Below are positions 9,695-18,355 of a stretch of DNA of 64,000 bases, piece by piece; the first letter of the stretch is position 1; every line of letters starts with the position of its first letter. Where the stretch lies: assembly GCF_021379005.1 (NCBI RefSeq), contig NZ_CP075171.1, positions 1,178,001-1,242,000 on the forward strand, written 5' to 3'. This DNA is from Leptodesmis sichuanensis A121. Lineage in GTDB: Bacteria; Cyanobacteriota; Cyanobacteriia; Leptolyngbyales; Leptolyngbyaceae. The position numbers and the translations under genes were made by a program. The notes below the pieces were generated by a model. It saw only the letters and a list, made by a program, of their open reading frames with translations, was not told where the DNA came from and did not search any database.

Positions 9695-10866
9695 GGCATG
9701 AAGCGGCTTGATTGTTGCATCCTCCAGTGGTTCCCCATCGGTACGGGCATCTTTGAGCAGCGGCAACCGTACTGTAAAGGTTGCTCCCTGATCTGCTCCT
9801 GGACTGCTGGCCTGCACACTCCCCCCGTGCAATTCCACAATATGCCGGACGATCGCCAAGCCCAACCCCAACCCACCAAACTGACGGGTAATGGCTCCAT
9901 CTTCCTGCCGAAAATATTCAAACAGATGCGGTAGAAAATCCGGTGCAATGCCTTTGCCAGTGTCGGTAACGGTGATCTGGGCATAGTCTGTCTGTTGTTC
10001 CTGGTCATTCGTCGTTGGCAAAGAATGAAGGACCAAGGACAACGTAACTTCTACCCGTCCGCCGTTGGGAGTGAACTTCACGGCATTGGATAACAGGTTC
10101 CAGACGACTTGTTGCAGACGGTTGGGATCGCCAAGTACCTGAAATTTGGGATTGGGACTGTCAGAGTTTGGAGTTTGAAGTTTGGAGTTTGGACTGATGT
10201 TGCCTCTGTCCGATAAAACTGCTGTGGAGATGGGTTGGGAGGTGCAGTGTTGGTTTGCGTCACAGATGGTGAATTGGATTTGGATATTTTTTGTCTCTGC
10301 AGCCAGATGGACAGTTTCGATCGCTGCTTCAATAATGGGAATTAACTGAACGGAAGCTACATTCAGGCTCATCTTGCCCTGCAAAATACGGGATAAGTCT
10401 AATAAATCTTCAATGAGTTCCGTTTGCAATTTGGCGTTGCGTTCGATCGTGTCCAGAGCATAAGCCATAGTACGAGCATCCAACTTACGGCTACGCAGGA
10501 GTTTTGACCAGCCGAGAATGGGATTCAGGGGCGATCGCAACTCGTGGGATAACACGGCCAGAAATTCGTCTTTGATCCGGTTGGCGGCTTCAGCCTGGGT
10601 ACGGGAGCTTGTTCGGCAGCATACAGGCGGGTGGCTTCTTGATTGACATAGGTAAACCGCCAGTCCCGATCGAGGGCGACAAACGCATCTGTAATACTTT
10701 CTAAAATATTGAAAACCTGTTGCTGAATGGATTCCGTTTCACTACCGGGAATGGGGCTGATGCTATACCAGCCGACATCCGGACGCGTTGATTTTTCGCT
10801 AAACGATCGCGAGTCGGATTCTATGTCTCCTTTGCCATCAAATAAGTTATGTTCCCCGATCCCCAT
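9665..10866 (-). pseudogene. Decayed histidine kinase, paralog of upstream hybrid kinase
   Basis: Two frames are needed. From the ATG at 10866 the protein runs into a PAS domain ([23 protein letters not shown]), then the frame breaks near 10600. The next frame gives [29 protein letters not shown] (H-box), [17 protein letters not shown] and GGLGLGLAI. Most of the PAS domain is missing at the break. The C-terminus ends where the paralog at 10928-13513 continues into a receiver domain. The insert [16 protein letters not shown] comes from repeat DNA. It is the last member of the leftward signalling operon and is probably not functional as a whole, though the kinase core frame is intact. Confidence 0.8.
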
Positions 10867-10927
10867 AGCACCCTCATTCGCTGCTGTTCTCTACCTCTGA
10901 TTCAACCTGCTATGTGTCTAAACCCCG

Positions 10928-13513
10928 TCATACCAGCAGTTCAGCCATGACTGAAATGAGATCAGTGGGATTGATGGGTTTCGCAAGATGCCGGTGGAAT
11001 CCAGCAGCAATGGCCCGATGCCGATCTTCATCTCTGGCGAAGGCGGTTAGGGCGATCGCTGGAAGTGCCTTACCGGAGGTGGTCATCTGCTTGCGAAGTT
11101 GGTGCAATAAAGCATAGCCATCTGCTTCTGGCATACCAATATCACTGATTAATAAATCGGGGTGAAATTCCTCAAAGATAGCTAATGCTGCTCGCACGCA
11201 AGTGGCTGTTTGGACGATCGCGCCTTCCCCTTCCAGCAGGAATGCAATTAATTCCAGGGTGTCTGGTTCGTCATCCACGACTAAAACTCGCAGATTATGG
11301 AGCCGTCGAGCGGAGGGAAATGCTAAGTCGGTTGGCTCCGCATCCAGATCTGCTTCTGGCTGAGTTTTCAGGAGCGGCAGTTGCACAGTAAAGGTGGCAC
11401 CTTGGCCTTCTCCTGGGCTATCAGCCTGTAAAGTTCCCCCATGCGCCTGTACGATATGCTGTGCGATTGCTAAGCCCAGTCCCAACCCGCCGAATTTACG
11501 AGTAGTGCCGCCTTCCGCCTGACGAAAGTATTCAAAAACGTGAGGCAAAAAGGTTTCACTAATTCCCTGCCCAGTATCCGTCACCTGAATTTGAGCATAA
11601 TCAATGGCAGCATTGCCCATCATCCGTCTTTCCCGGCTCATTCCTTGTTGGGTGTTCTCTTTAGTTATCACCGATAGGGAGACGGTAATCCGTCCATCGG
11701 GCGGCGTAAATTTCACAGCATTGGAGAGGAGATTCCAGATCACCTGCTGCAGGCGACTGGCATCTCCCAAAACTGGAATTTTAGGATACTGAAGCAGCGT
11801 TGAATTGTGTATTTGTCGCTCGTCGATCGCTGGAACAACTGGATGAGGAGACGGGTTCTCCGGGCTGGCTAACACCTCCAGGCGTATGTCCAGTTTTTTG
11901 GCTTCTGCTGCCAACTGCACTGTTTCTAAAGCCGCGACCACCGTTGATACTAAATCCACCTCATTCCGAGTTAAATTCAATTTGCCCCGTAAAATGCGGG
12001 AGACATCCAGGAGATCTTCAATCAGTTGAGTCTGAATTTTGGCATTGCGCTCGATCGCTTCCAGGGCACGAGTGGTTGTTTCAGCATTACAGGATCGGGA
12101 TTGCAGCAGTTTAGCCCAGCCCAGAATGGGATTCAACGGAGTGCGCAATTCATGGGAGAGGACAGCCAAAAATTCATCTTTAATCTGGTTGGCCTGGGTA
12201 AGTTGTTCTGTTTGTCGCTGCAGAGAGGCGATCAATTCCGCCCGCTCTAGGGCGATCGCCACCTGATCAGACGTCGCCTGTAACAGCGCCAGTTCTTCGC
12301 TTGTAAAGTGAGTGCGAGTCAGACTGGCAAAGGAGAGTGTTCCCAGGAGTCGCCCCTGTACGATCAGGGGTTGGCCGCAATAGGCTCTGATGCCCAGCGC
12401 ACGAATGACTTCAGCCTTGGGAAGGGTGGAGTGCTGCACATCATCCACGGCGATCTGGCGACCTTCCTGGGCAATTAACCCACACATATACTGACCAAAC
12501 TCGATATAGGCGATCGAGGCCGCTTCTTGCTGAGAAATTCCTCCATAGGAGGCAAGACGTAAGCGACGTTGCGATCCCGACTCATCAACCAAGAAGTTGA
12601 AATAGTAATGCAGATCCATGAGCCTGGAGAGTTTTTTGAACAGGCTGTTCATTAAAGTCAGTGGCTGTTCTGCCGATAGCAAATCACTGGCCGTTTCATA
12701 CAGCAGTTTGAGCCGTTCATTGCGCTGTTTCAGGCTGGATTCGGCTTGCTGGCGATCGCTTAAATCCACAACAAAACTAACTCCCTGATCCTGAGAGTTT
12801 TCAAACATGACGCCACCCAGCAATACCGGAACCCGGCTCCCATCTTTGCGAATGTACTCTTTTTCTAAGGTGTCTGCGCTCCCGACCCGTTTCATCTGAG
12901 CGATCGATTGTTCACTCCAGGGAATCTGCTCGATCGGTGTCATGGCTTTCCAATTCAGCAGGCCCGCTTCCAGTTCCTCTCGGGTGTAGCCCACCATTTG
13001 TAAAAAAGCGTCATTGGCATCCAGAATGCGGCCATCCTCATGCCAGAAAATACAGCCAATCAAATTTGACTGCACCAGGCGTTTAAAGCGGGCTTCACTC
13101 TGCCGCAATGCCAGTTCTGCCTGCTGTCGTTCGTGCCGTGCTTGTGTTTCTCGCAAGGCCCGTTCTACTGCGGGAACCAATCGTTGCAATCGTTGCTTCA
13201 GGACATAATCGGTGGCTCCCTGTTTCATGGCTTCGATCGCCAATTCCTCGCCCAGCGTTGCCGAAACAAAAATGAAGGGAATTTCAGGACAGCGACGGCG
13301 GGCGATGGCCAGGGCCGAGATCCCATCAAAATTGGGTAATGAATAATCAGACAGGATCAGATCAAAAGATCCGGTTTCCAGGGCCGCCACAAAATCAGCC
13401 TGGGTATCTACCTGCACCAGCTTACACTCCACTCCACCGGCCACCAAATTGGCCTGAATTAATTCAGCATCCAGGGGGCTATCTTCCAGTAACAGAAATT
13501 GGAGGGGATGCAT
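10928..13513 (-). CDS. Hybrid sensor kinase REC-PAS-GAF-HisKA-HATPase-REC
   Basis: I chose the ATG at 13513 (MHPLQFLLLEDSPLDAE) over the longer open frame from 13588, because it begins 5 bp after the stop of the response regulator gene. The 861-residue protein has an N-terminal receiver (LILSDYSLPNFDG), a PAS domain with PAC (about 145-265), a GAF domain (about 285-435), the H-box [19 protein letters not shown], HATPase motifs [16 protein letters not shown] and GGLGLGLAI, and a C-terminal receiver (LLISDIGMPEADG). It should autophosphorylate on His and pass phosphate to its own or a partner receiver. No membrane segment is visible, so it is cytosolic. The signal is unknown. Confidence 0.93.
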   Translation of the reverse strand: MHPLQFLLLEDSPLDAELIQANLVAGGVECKLVQVDTQADFVAALETGSFDLILSDYSLPNFDGISALAIARRRCPEIPFIFVSATLGEELAIEAMKQGATDYVLKQRLQRLVPAVERALRETQARHERQQAELALRQSEARFKRLVQSNLIGCIFWHEDGRILDANDAFLQMVGYTREELEAGLLNWKAMTPIEQIPWSEQSIAQMKRVGSADTLEKEYIRKDGSRVPVLLGGVMFENSQDQGVSFVVDLSDRQQAESSLKQRNERLKLLYETASDLLSAEQPLTLMNSLFKKLSRLMDLHYYFNFLVDESGSQRRLRLASYGGISQQEAASIAYIEFGQYMCGLIAQEGRQIAVDDVQHSTLPKAEVIRALGIRAYCGQPLIVQGRLLGTLSFASLTRTHFTSEELALLQATSDQVAIALERAELIASLQRQTEQLTQANQIKDEFLAVLSHELRTPLNPILGWAKLLQSRSCNAETTTRALEAIERNAKIQTQLIEDLLDVSRILRGKLNLTRNEVDLVSTVVAALETVQLAAEAKKLDIRLEVLASPENPSPHPVVPAIDERQIHNSTLLQYPKIPVLGDASRLQQVIWNLLSNAVKFTPPDGRITVSLSVITKENTQQGMSRERRMMGNAAIDYAQIQVTDTGQGISETFLPHVFEYFRQAEGGTTRKFGGLGLGLAIAQHIVQAHGGTLQADSPGEGQGATFTVQLPLLKTQPEADLDAEPTDLAFPSARRLHNLRVLVVDDEPDTLELIAFLLEGEGAIVQTATCVRAALAIFEEFHPDLLISDIGMPEADGYALLHQLRKQMTTSGKALPAIALTAFARDEDRHRAIAAGFHRHLAKPINPTDLISVMAELLV

Positions 13514-13518
13514 TGCTC

Positions 13519-13992
13519 TTATTCCTCCCCTCGGCGATCGGAACTCAAGGTTGACGAATCTGGGGGGGGCTGATTTACCACAGCCCAAAACAGTCCTAAA
13601 TGCTTCACGACATCGACGAACTCCTGGAAGTCGATCGGTTTGACGACGTAGGCGTTTGTGCCTAACTCATAGCACCGGCTTAAATCTGGCTCTTCGCGAG
13701 AAGAAGTCAGCACCACCACCGGAATGATGCGTAACACCGGGTCGGCTTTCAGTTGCGCCAGTACCTCCAAACCATCCACTTTAGGCAGTTTCAGATCGAG
13801 TAATACCACGATCGGATCCCCCTCCTGCCGCAATCTAAATACTCCGCGCCGGTAGAGATAGTCTAACGCTTCTTCCCCATCCCAAACGACGACCACTTCA
13901 TTACTCAAATGATTTTCAGAGAGGGAGGTCAGAATCAGTTCAACATCATTGGGACTATCCTCTACTAATAGAATTCGTCTTAGTTCCACCAT
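13519..13992 (-). CDS. Response regulator, single receiver domain (Rcp1-like)
   Basis: A stand-alone receiver of 157 residues: acidic pocket LLVEDSPNDVEL, phospho-acceptor in VVLLDLKLPKVDG, then VVLTSSREE and the conserved Lys in YVVKPIDF. It has no output domain. Such Rcp1-like regulators are usually partnered with PAS or phytochrome kinases. It lies 10 bp after the kinase gene at 14003-16099 and 5 bp before the hybrid kinase, so it very probably shuttles phosphate between them. The C-terminal tail (PPPDSSTLSSDRRGEE) is unstructured. Confidence 0.95.
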   Translation of the reverse strand: MVELRRILLVEDSPNDVELILTSLSENHLSNEVVVVWDGEEALDYLYRRGVFRLRQEGDPIVVLLDLKLPKVDGLEVLAQLKADPVLRIIPVVVLTSSREEPDLSRCYELGTNAYVVKPIDFQEFVDVVKHLGLFWAVVNQPPPDSSTLSSDRRGEE

Positions 13993-14002
13993 GACAGCAG
14001 CT

Positions 14003-16099
14003 TTACCCCTTCACCCTGTGCAGCTTTGGCAGCGAAAAGTAAAAGATTGCGCCTTCTCCCATGGTTCCTTCTGCCCAAACTCTGCCGCCATGACGGTGAA
14101 TGATGCGCTGAACGTTGGCAAGACCAATGCCAGTGCCTTCAAATTGAGGGTCACTATGCAGGCGCTGAAAGATACCAAACAGTTTGTGCAGATATTTCTC
14201 GTTAAAGCCGATGCCATTGTCTCGCACGAACAAAATATCTTCTTGCTCTTGGGTAACGTGGCCGATCGTAATTTCCGCCTGGTCTTGCAAGCGGGTATAT
14301 TTCACAGCATTGCCTAACAGGTTTCGTAAGACCTGACGGATCATCGCCAGATCTCCAGTCACGGTTGGTAAGGGGGCAATCTGCCAGTGGATCGTTCGCC
14401 CTTGAGCCTCTAACTCAACTTCGCTTTTTACCTCCTGGACTAACTGCATCATGTCGATCGCCATATACCGCATTTCGGCGCGACTCATGCGGGAAAAAGC
14501 TAATAAATCATCGATCAACACTCCGGCTTGTTTGGCGGTTTGGGAAATGGTGTTCAGGTAGTGTTGACTGGTGGCATCCAGATTCATCGGCTGCAGGCGT
14601 TTTCGCAGCAGGCTGATAAATCCATCGATATGCCGCAGGGGTGCCCGTAAATCGTGGGAAACCGAGTAAGAGAAGGATTCCAGTTCTTTGTTTGCCGCCT
14701 CTAACTGAGCCGTACGATCGCGAATTCGTTGTTCCAGGGTTTCGTTCAACTGCTGAATTGTCGCTTCGGCTTGCTTTTGTTCAGTAATGTCTGTATTCGT
14801 ACCAAACCAGCGCAGCACATTTCCCTGTTCATCCCGAATGGGCAAAGCGCGAGACAGAAACCAGCGGAACTGGCCATCTTTCCCCTGTAATGGAAAAATA
14901 TCTTCCCAGGCTTCACCTGTTTGCAGATGCTGCCGATATTTCTCCTCCACCCCCTCCAGATAATCGGGATGATGCACTTTTCGCCAACCCCAGCCCTGCA
15001 TCTGCTCAAAGGTCGTGCCCGTGTAGTCAAACCAGCGCTGGTTGTACCAGAAGAGAGACCCCGTTGCATCGGCCATCCAGGCTAGCTGGGGAATGTTGTC
15101 GGCCATCGTCCGGAAGCGAATTTCACTCTCGCGTAATGCCTCTTCTGCCATTTTGCGATCGTGAATATCAATCGCATTTCCCAGCCACCTGAATCCCTCT
15201 CCCGGATCATGGGGGACTGGAATGCCCCGTACCAGATGCCAGCGGTACATACCATCAGAGGCCCGGCGGAAGCGGACTTCTGTTTCATAGGAAGTCACGG
15301 TAGCGATCGCGGTTTTCCAGGCGGCAATCGCGGATGCCACATCGTCGGGATGGGCGGCAGAAACCCAACCGCTGGCGATCGAGGATTCCAGGGGCATTCC
15401 GGTGTAATCAACCCAGTACTGATTGCAGTAAGTCAGTTCACCATCACTGCTGGCCATCCACACCAGTTGCGGGGTTAGCTCGGTGAGAATCCGGTAACGT
15501 TCTTCGCTTTCCCGCAATGCGGCTTCGGCCTGCTTCCGCTCGGTAATGTCCATGCAGGAGCCAATGTAGCCCAGAAACTCGCCTTCCAGGGTGAACCGGG
15601 GAGTACCAATGTCTAAAACCCATCGATAAACTCCATCGAAGCGCCGGAGTCGGTAATCCATCTTGAAGGGTTGACGGCTATCGAAAGCCGTAACGTAAGT
15701 CTCTAAGCAGCATTGCAGATCGTCCGGATGAACTCCTTCAGTCCAACCGTTGCCCATTTCTTGCTCCAGGGTACGGCCTCTAAAGTCAAGCCAAGATTGG
15801 TTGAAGTAGTTACATAACTGATCTGTGCCTGACATCCAAACCATGACTGGGGCTGCATCACTGAGATGACGAAACCGGTTCTCGCTTTCCTGTAACGCAG
15901 CTTCTAATCGTTGGCACCGTTCCTCACTCTGTTGTAATGCGTCTATTAGTTGGCGATTAAGATCATCCCCAAACCCATGAGCATGGCGAACCGACTTTCT
16001 GCCAACGGCAACCCCATTCCCCGTTAGTAAGGATTTATTGTTGGTAGCCAAGATGTTGTCCTTGTCAGTATCTGTCACGTCAAATCCGAATCTTCCCAA
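14003..16099 (-). CDS. Multi-PAS sensor histidine kinase
   Basis: The protein has up to 698 residues. After a non-conserved N-terminus and a short coiled coil (ALQQSEERCQRLEAAL) come three similar PAS_3/PAC units (about 70-190, 195-320, 325-450; each with W-D-TG or WLDFRG and ending DITE-K-AE). Then come a helix, the H-box SVSHDLRAPLRHIDGF, and HATPase motifs LLGNAVKYT, DNGIGF and GTGIGL. The first ATG is not until about residue 85, so the start must be TTG (16099) or GTG (16078); which is uncertain. It heads the leftward operon kinase, regulator, hybrid kinase, decayed kinase. A 73-bp conserved leader lies 60 bp upstream. It is cytosolic; the ligand is unknown. Confidence 0.92.
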   Translation of the reverse strand: MGRFGFDVTDTDKDNILATNNKSLLTGNGVAVGRKSVRHAHGFGDDLNRQLIDALQQSEERCQRLEAALQESENRFRHLSDAAPVMVWMSGTDQLCNYFNQSWLDFRGRTLEQEMGNGWTEGVHPDDLQCCLETYVTAFDSRQPFKMDYRLRRFDGVYRWVLDIGTPRFTLEGEFLGYIGSCMDITERKQAEAALRESEERYRILTELTPQLVWMASSDGELTYCNQYWVDYTGMPLESSIASGWVSAAHPDDVASAIAAWKTAIATVTSYETEVRFRRASDGMYRWHLVRGIPVPHDPGEGFRWLGNAIDIHDRKMAEEALRESEIRFRTMADNIPQLAWMADATGSLFWYNQRWFDYTGTTFEQMQGWGWRKVHHPDYLEGVEEKYRQHLQTGEAWEDIFPLQGKDGQFRWFLSRALPIRDEQGNVLRWFGTNTDITEQKQAEATIQQLNETLEQRIRDRTAQLEAANKELESFSYSVSHDLRAPLRHIDGFISLLRKRLQPMNLDATSQHYLNTISQTAKQAGVLIDDLLAFSRMSRAEMRYMAIDMMQLVQEVKSEVELEAQGRTIHWQIAPLPTVTGDLAMIRQVLRNLLGNAVKYTRLQDQAEITIGHVTQEQEDILFVRDNGIGFNEKYLHKLFGIFQRLHSDPQFEGTGIGLANVQRIIHRHGGRVWAEGTMGEGAIFYFSLPKLHRVKG

Positions 16100-16161
16100 G
16101 TAAGTAATTGGCTGTAGCCTTTTAAGATTTATTGCAATTAAAGCTGATTGATTAAGTTAAG

Positions 16162-16234
16162 CCTTGTCCAAGTCCAGGACCGGAGTTTCTCTGATCGAAA
16201 AACGACCATTCTCTCGCTGGACTTAGCTTAAGTC
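16162..16234 (-). promoter_or_regulatory. Conserved 73-bp leader upstream of the multi-PAS kinase (copy A)
   Basis: Sixty of 73 positions match, without gaps, the segment at 30098-30170, which lies in the same orientation just upstream of another sensor kinase. Read on the gene strand, CTAAGTCCAG near the 5' end pairs with CTGGACTTGG near the 3' end to give a 10-bp stem (one G-U). The enclosed loop keeps AGAGAA and CAGAGAAAC and could hold an inner hairpin (GGTCG with CGATC). I do not recognise it as a known riboswitch or small RNA family. Confidence 0.65.
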
Positions 16235-16399
16235 GCTTTAAATCCATTTAAATCTATCCCTTAGAGTCAAATGTTTTAATCATGCAACCCCGAAGGAAGA
16301 AATGCGGTCTATCCAAAGAAGGAAATGTGACATTGTACTGCCAATTTGTTTCTTAAAATTAAAATGATGGTGGCGATCGCCGCTGTGGTTAGTGCACCT

Positions 16400-16673
16400 A
16401 GTAGGGAAACAGGTAATCGGTCAGTCAGAAGTTCAACCCATCAAACAGTAGCAAGAATCGACCATCTAGCAGTAAATCCTCGATCGCCCCCTCATTCAAC
16501 CTCACTCGTCGCATTTCCACCACAATCGCTTCAACGCCGTGGTTTTTCCTGAACCAAGTTTACCCACCAGCAACACATGGTCAGCCGCATATTCTCGCAG
16601 TCCGGCCAGCACCTCGTATCGTTTGGGGGTTTCCTAGCGATCGCAGGTAGTTCCGAAAATCCGGTTCAGCCAT
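16400..16673 (-). pseudogene. NACHT-type NTPase remnant
   Basis: On the minus strand from an ATG at 16673 the reading is MAEPDFRNYLRSLG. After one frameshift it reads YEVLAGLREYAADHVLLVGK, then LGSGKTTALKRL (Walker A). After a deletion it reads GAIEDLLLDGRFLLLFDGLN (Walker B-like) and stops. These are the hallmarks of cyanobacterial NACHT/STAND NTPases, of which only scraps of the ATPase core remain. The rest of the 16100-16739 gap holds the leader element and nothing else I can name. Confidence 0.7.
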
Positions 16674-16739
16674 GACAAGACTTTCGTGGGAGCCTGTTTC
16701 GATGATAGGCGATCGCTCCTTTGATGCTCACCACTCCCA

Positions 16740-17318
16740 CTAACCAGCGAAAATCTGAGCAGGCGTGAGGTGCAGGGTGGGGAAAACGGGAGAGACGATC
16801 GGGGTATCACCCGTAAACACGTAATCGGTATAGCTACCTTCTTCCAAAACGCAGACCATCACCCGTTGCTCCAGTGGATCAACAATCCAGTATTCCAAAA
16901 TATCCAGAACGCAATATTCAACTCGCTTTGAGCGGTAGTCTTCAGTCTGGGTAGAAGGGCTAACGACTTCTATCACTAAAAGGGGAGGGGTTTGATCCAG
17001 CGTAATCACGGCTCCCCCATCCATCCCCTCATATTGATCAGCTATCATCACCACGAGATCGGGAATGCAAACCGTATCCCACCGTCTGCCTCTGGGCGAT
17101 TGCACTCCCATCAACGTTGCCAGTACCACCCAGGGTTGTTGAGATTGGGCGATCGTGGCATCCAATTTCCGGTCTAAAAAACGAATGATTTTCGTGTGCT
17201 GCACAGTTCCTAAACTCATTCGTCTCAATTCTCCCTCGACCAGCTCGTAGCGGTTATCTGTGCCATCGTGATAAGCCAGGTACTCAGCAAGGGACAGTTT
17301 TTGGGTAGAGATCGTCAT
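16740..17318 (-). CDS. Uma2 family endonuclease-like protein
   Basis: A Uma2/DUF820 protein of 192 residues from the ATG at 17318 (MTISTQKLSLAEYLAYHDGT); seven more codons are open upstream. Core motifs are RYELVEGELRRM, IPDLVVMIADQ and LLVIEVVSPSTQTEDYRSKRVEY, the PD-(D/E)XK centre of this family, followed by YWIVDPLEQRV. Biological role unknown. It lies beside the NACHT remnant. Confidence 0.93.
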   Translation of the reverse strand: MTISTQKLSLAEYLAYHDGTDNRYELVEGELRRMSLGTVQHTKIIRFLDRKLDATIAQSQQPWVVLATLMGVQSPRGRRWDTVCIPDLVVMIADQYEGMDGGAVITLDQTPPLLVIEVVSPSTQTEDYRSKRVEYCVLDILEYWIVDPLEQRVMVCVLEEGSYTDYVFTGDTPIVSPVFPTLHLTPAQIFAG

Positions 17319-17339
17319 GGCTAGTATGGGAGGCTGCAC

Positions 17340-17631
17340 TTTAATTATGGCTAAGTTCTGATGCAGCTAAAGACTTTAGCCAAAATCAAAGTCTCGGCTT
17401 GGGTACTCCCCCCACCTCCCCACTGTGGAGGACGGCTGCGTCCCTCACTATGGGGGGCCAGCGGGTGTTATCCGAGTCAGGTGTTTGGGGGTAACTGTTG
17501 GATTTCGGTGGCAGCCACGTCTTAATGACTTGTGTATATGCGGTAGCTTCTTCGCTCAAGCATTTTCCAACATGATTCGATACACTGGTCGGTATTGCTT
17601 AAGGCCCTAATGTCATATAAAGGACTTTCTG
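17340..17631. other. Gene-free stretch before the DUF4168 gene
   Basis: A 7-bp hairpin AGACTTT/AAAGTCT lies at about 17370-17395 and a C/G-rich stretch at about 17407-17455. I see no coding signal; a 61-codon open frame here has no family resemblance. Confidence 0.5.
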
Positions 17632-18159
17632 ATGATCAAAAACATTCTGGCTATTAGTTCCCTGGCTTTTGTGTTGGGAGTCGGCAGCCTGCCAGTCCAG
17701 GCCCAAAATTCCGCACCTGCTCCATCGACTCCGGGAACTTCCCAAAAACCAGCCACTCCAGGAACTTCTCAACCATCTGTCAGCGACGAAGAACTGCAAA
17801 AATTCGTCGGCGTTGCCAGAAAATTGGATTCCATCTCGAAAGAGCGGAATACGCTGGTTGTTCAGGCCATTGAAAAGGAAGGCATGAAAGTTGACCGATT
17901 CAGGGAAATTTACGTTTCTAAACAAGACCCGCAAGCAAAGCCGGCTCAAATTTCTAACGAGGAACAGCAGAAGTACGATCGCGCCTTGGCCCAATTAGTG
18001 CAAATTCAGAAAGACACCCAGGCTAAGATGGGCAACGCGGTTCAATCTGAAGGATTAGAAGTACCTCGCTTCATCCAAATTCTGGAAGCTGTCCAGAAAA
18101 CCCCTACTCTCCAGAAAAAAATTGAGCAAATGATGAAGCCAGCGGGCACTCAGAAATAG
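17632..18159 (+). CDS. DUF4168-domain secreted protein
   Basis: This protein has 175 residues and a clear signal peptide (MIKNILAISSLAFVLGVGSLPVQA, cleavage after AQA). A Pro/Thr/Ser linker with a repeated TPGTSQ motif follows, then the DUF4168 domain (SDEELQKFVGVARKLDSI, and DRFREIYVSKQ with VPRFIQILEAVQ). The family is widespread in cyanobacteria and other bacteria, is probably periplasmic and has no known function. It is monocistronic, with a repeat-rich spacer (18160-18355) after it. Confidence 0.88.
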   Translation: MIKNILAISSLAFVLGVGSLPVQAQNSAPAPSTPGTSQKPATPGTSQPSVSDEELQKFVGVARKLDSISKERNTLVVQAIEKEGMKVDRFREIYVSKQDPQAKPAQISNEEQQKYDRALAQLVQIQKDTQAKMGNAVQSEGLEVPRFIQILEAVQKTPTLQKKIEQMMKPAGTQK

Positions 18160-18355
18160 GGGCAAAGCAGCCTTTGCAGACAGAGGGCAGGAGGCAGAAA
18201 GAGAACTGAGAGCAAGTCTGAAGTTTGGTTCTTCTGTCTTCTGCTTTCTTCCTTCTGTCTAGCTTAAAAGAGAGTTGCTATAGTGGCAGAGCAGGTATCA
18301 AACGATACTGGGATGAGGTGCTTCTCATCAGACTTGTTTGCTGATTTTCTGAATC

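Noticed and set aside
17425-17610. 61-codon open frame upstream of the DUF4168 gene
   Set aside because: Composition looks non-coding, with no family resemblance and a C/G-rich repeat at its start.
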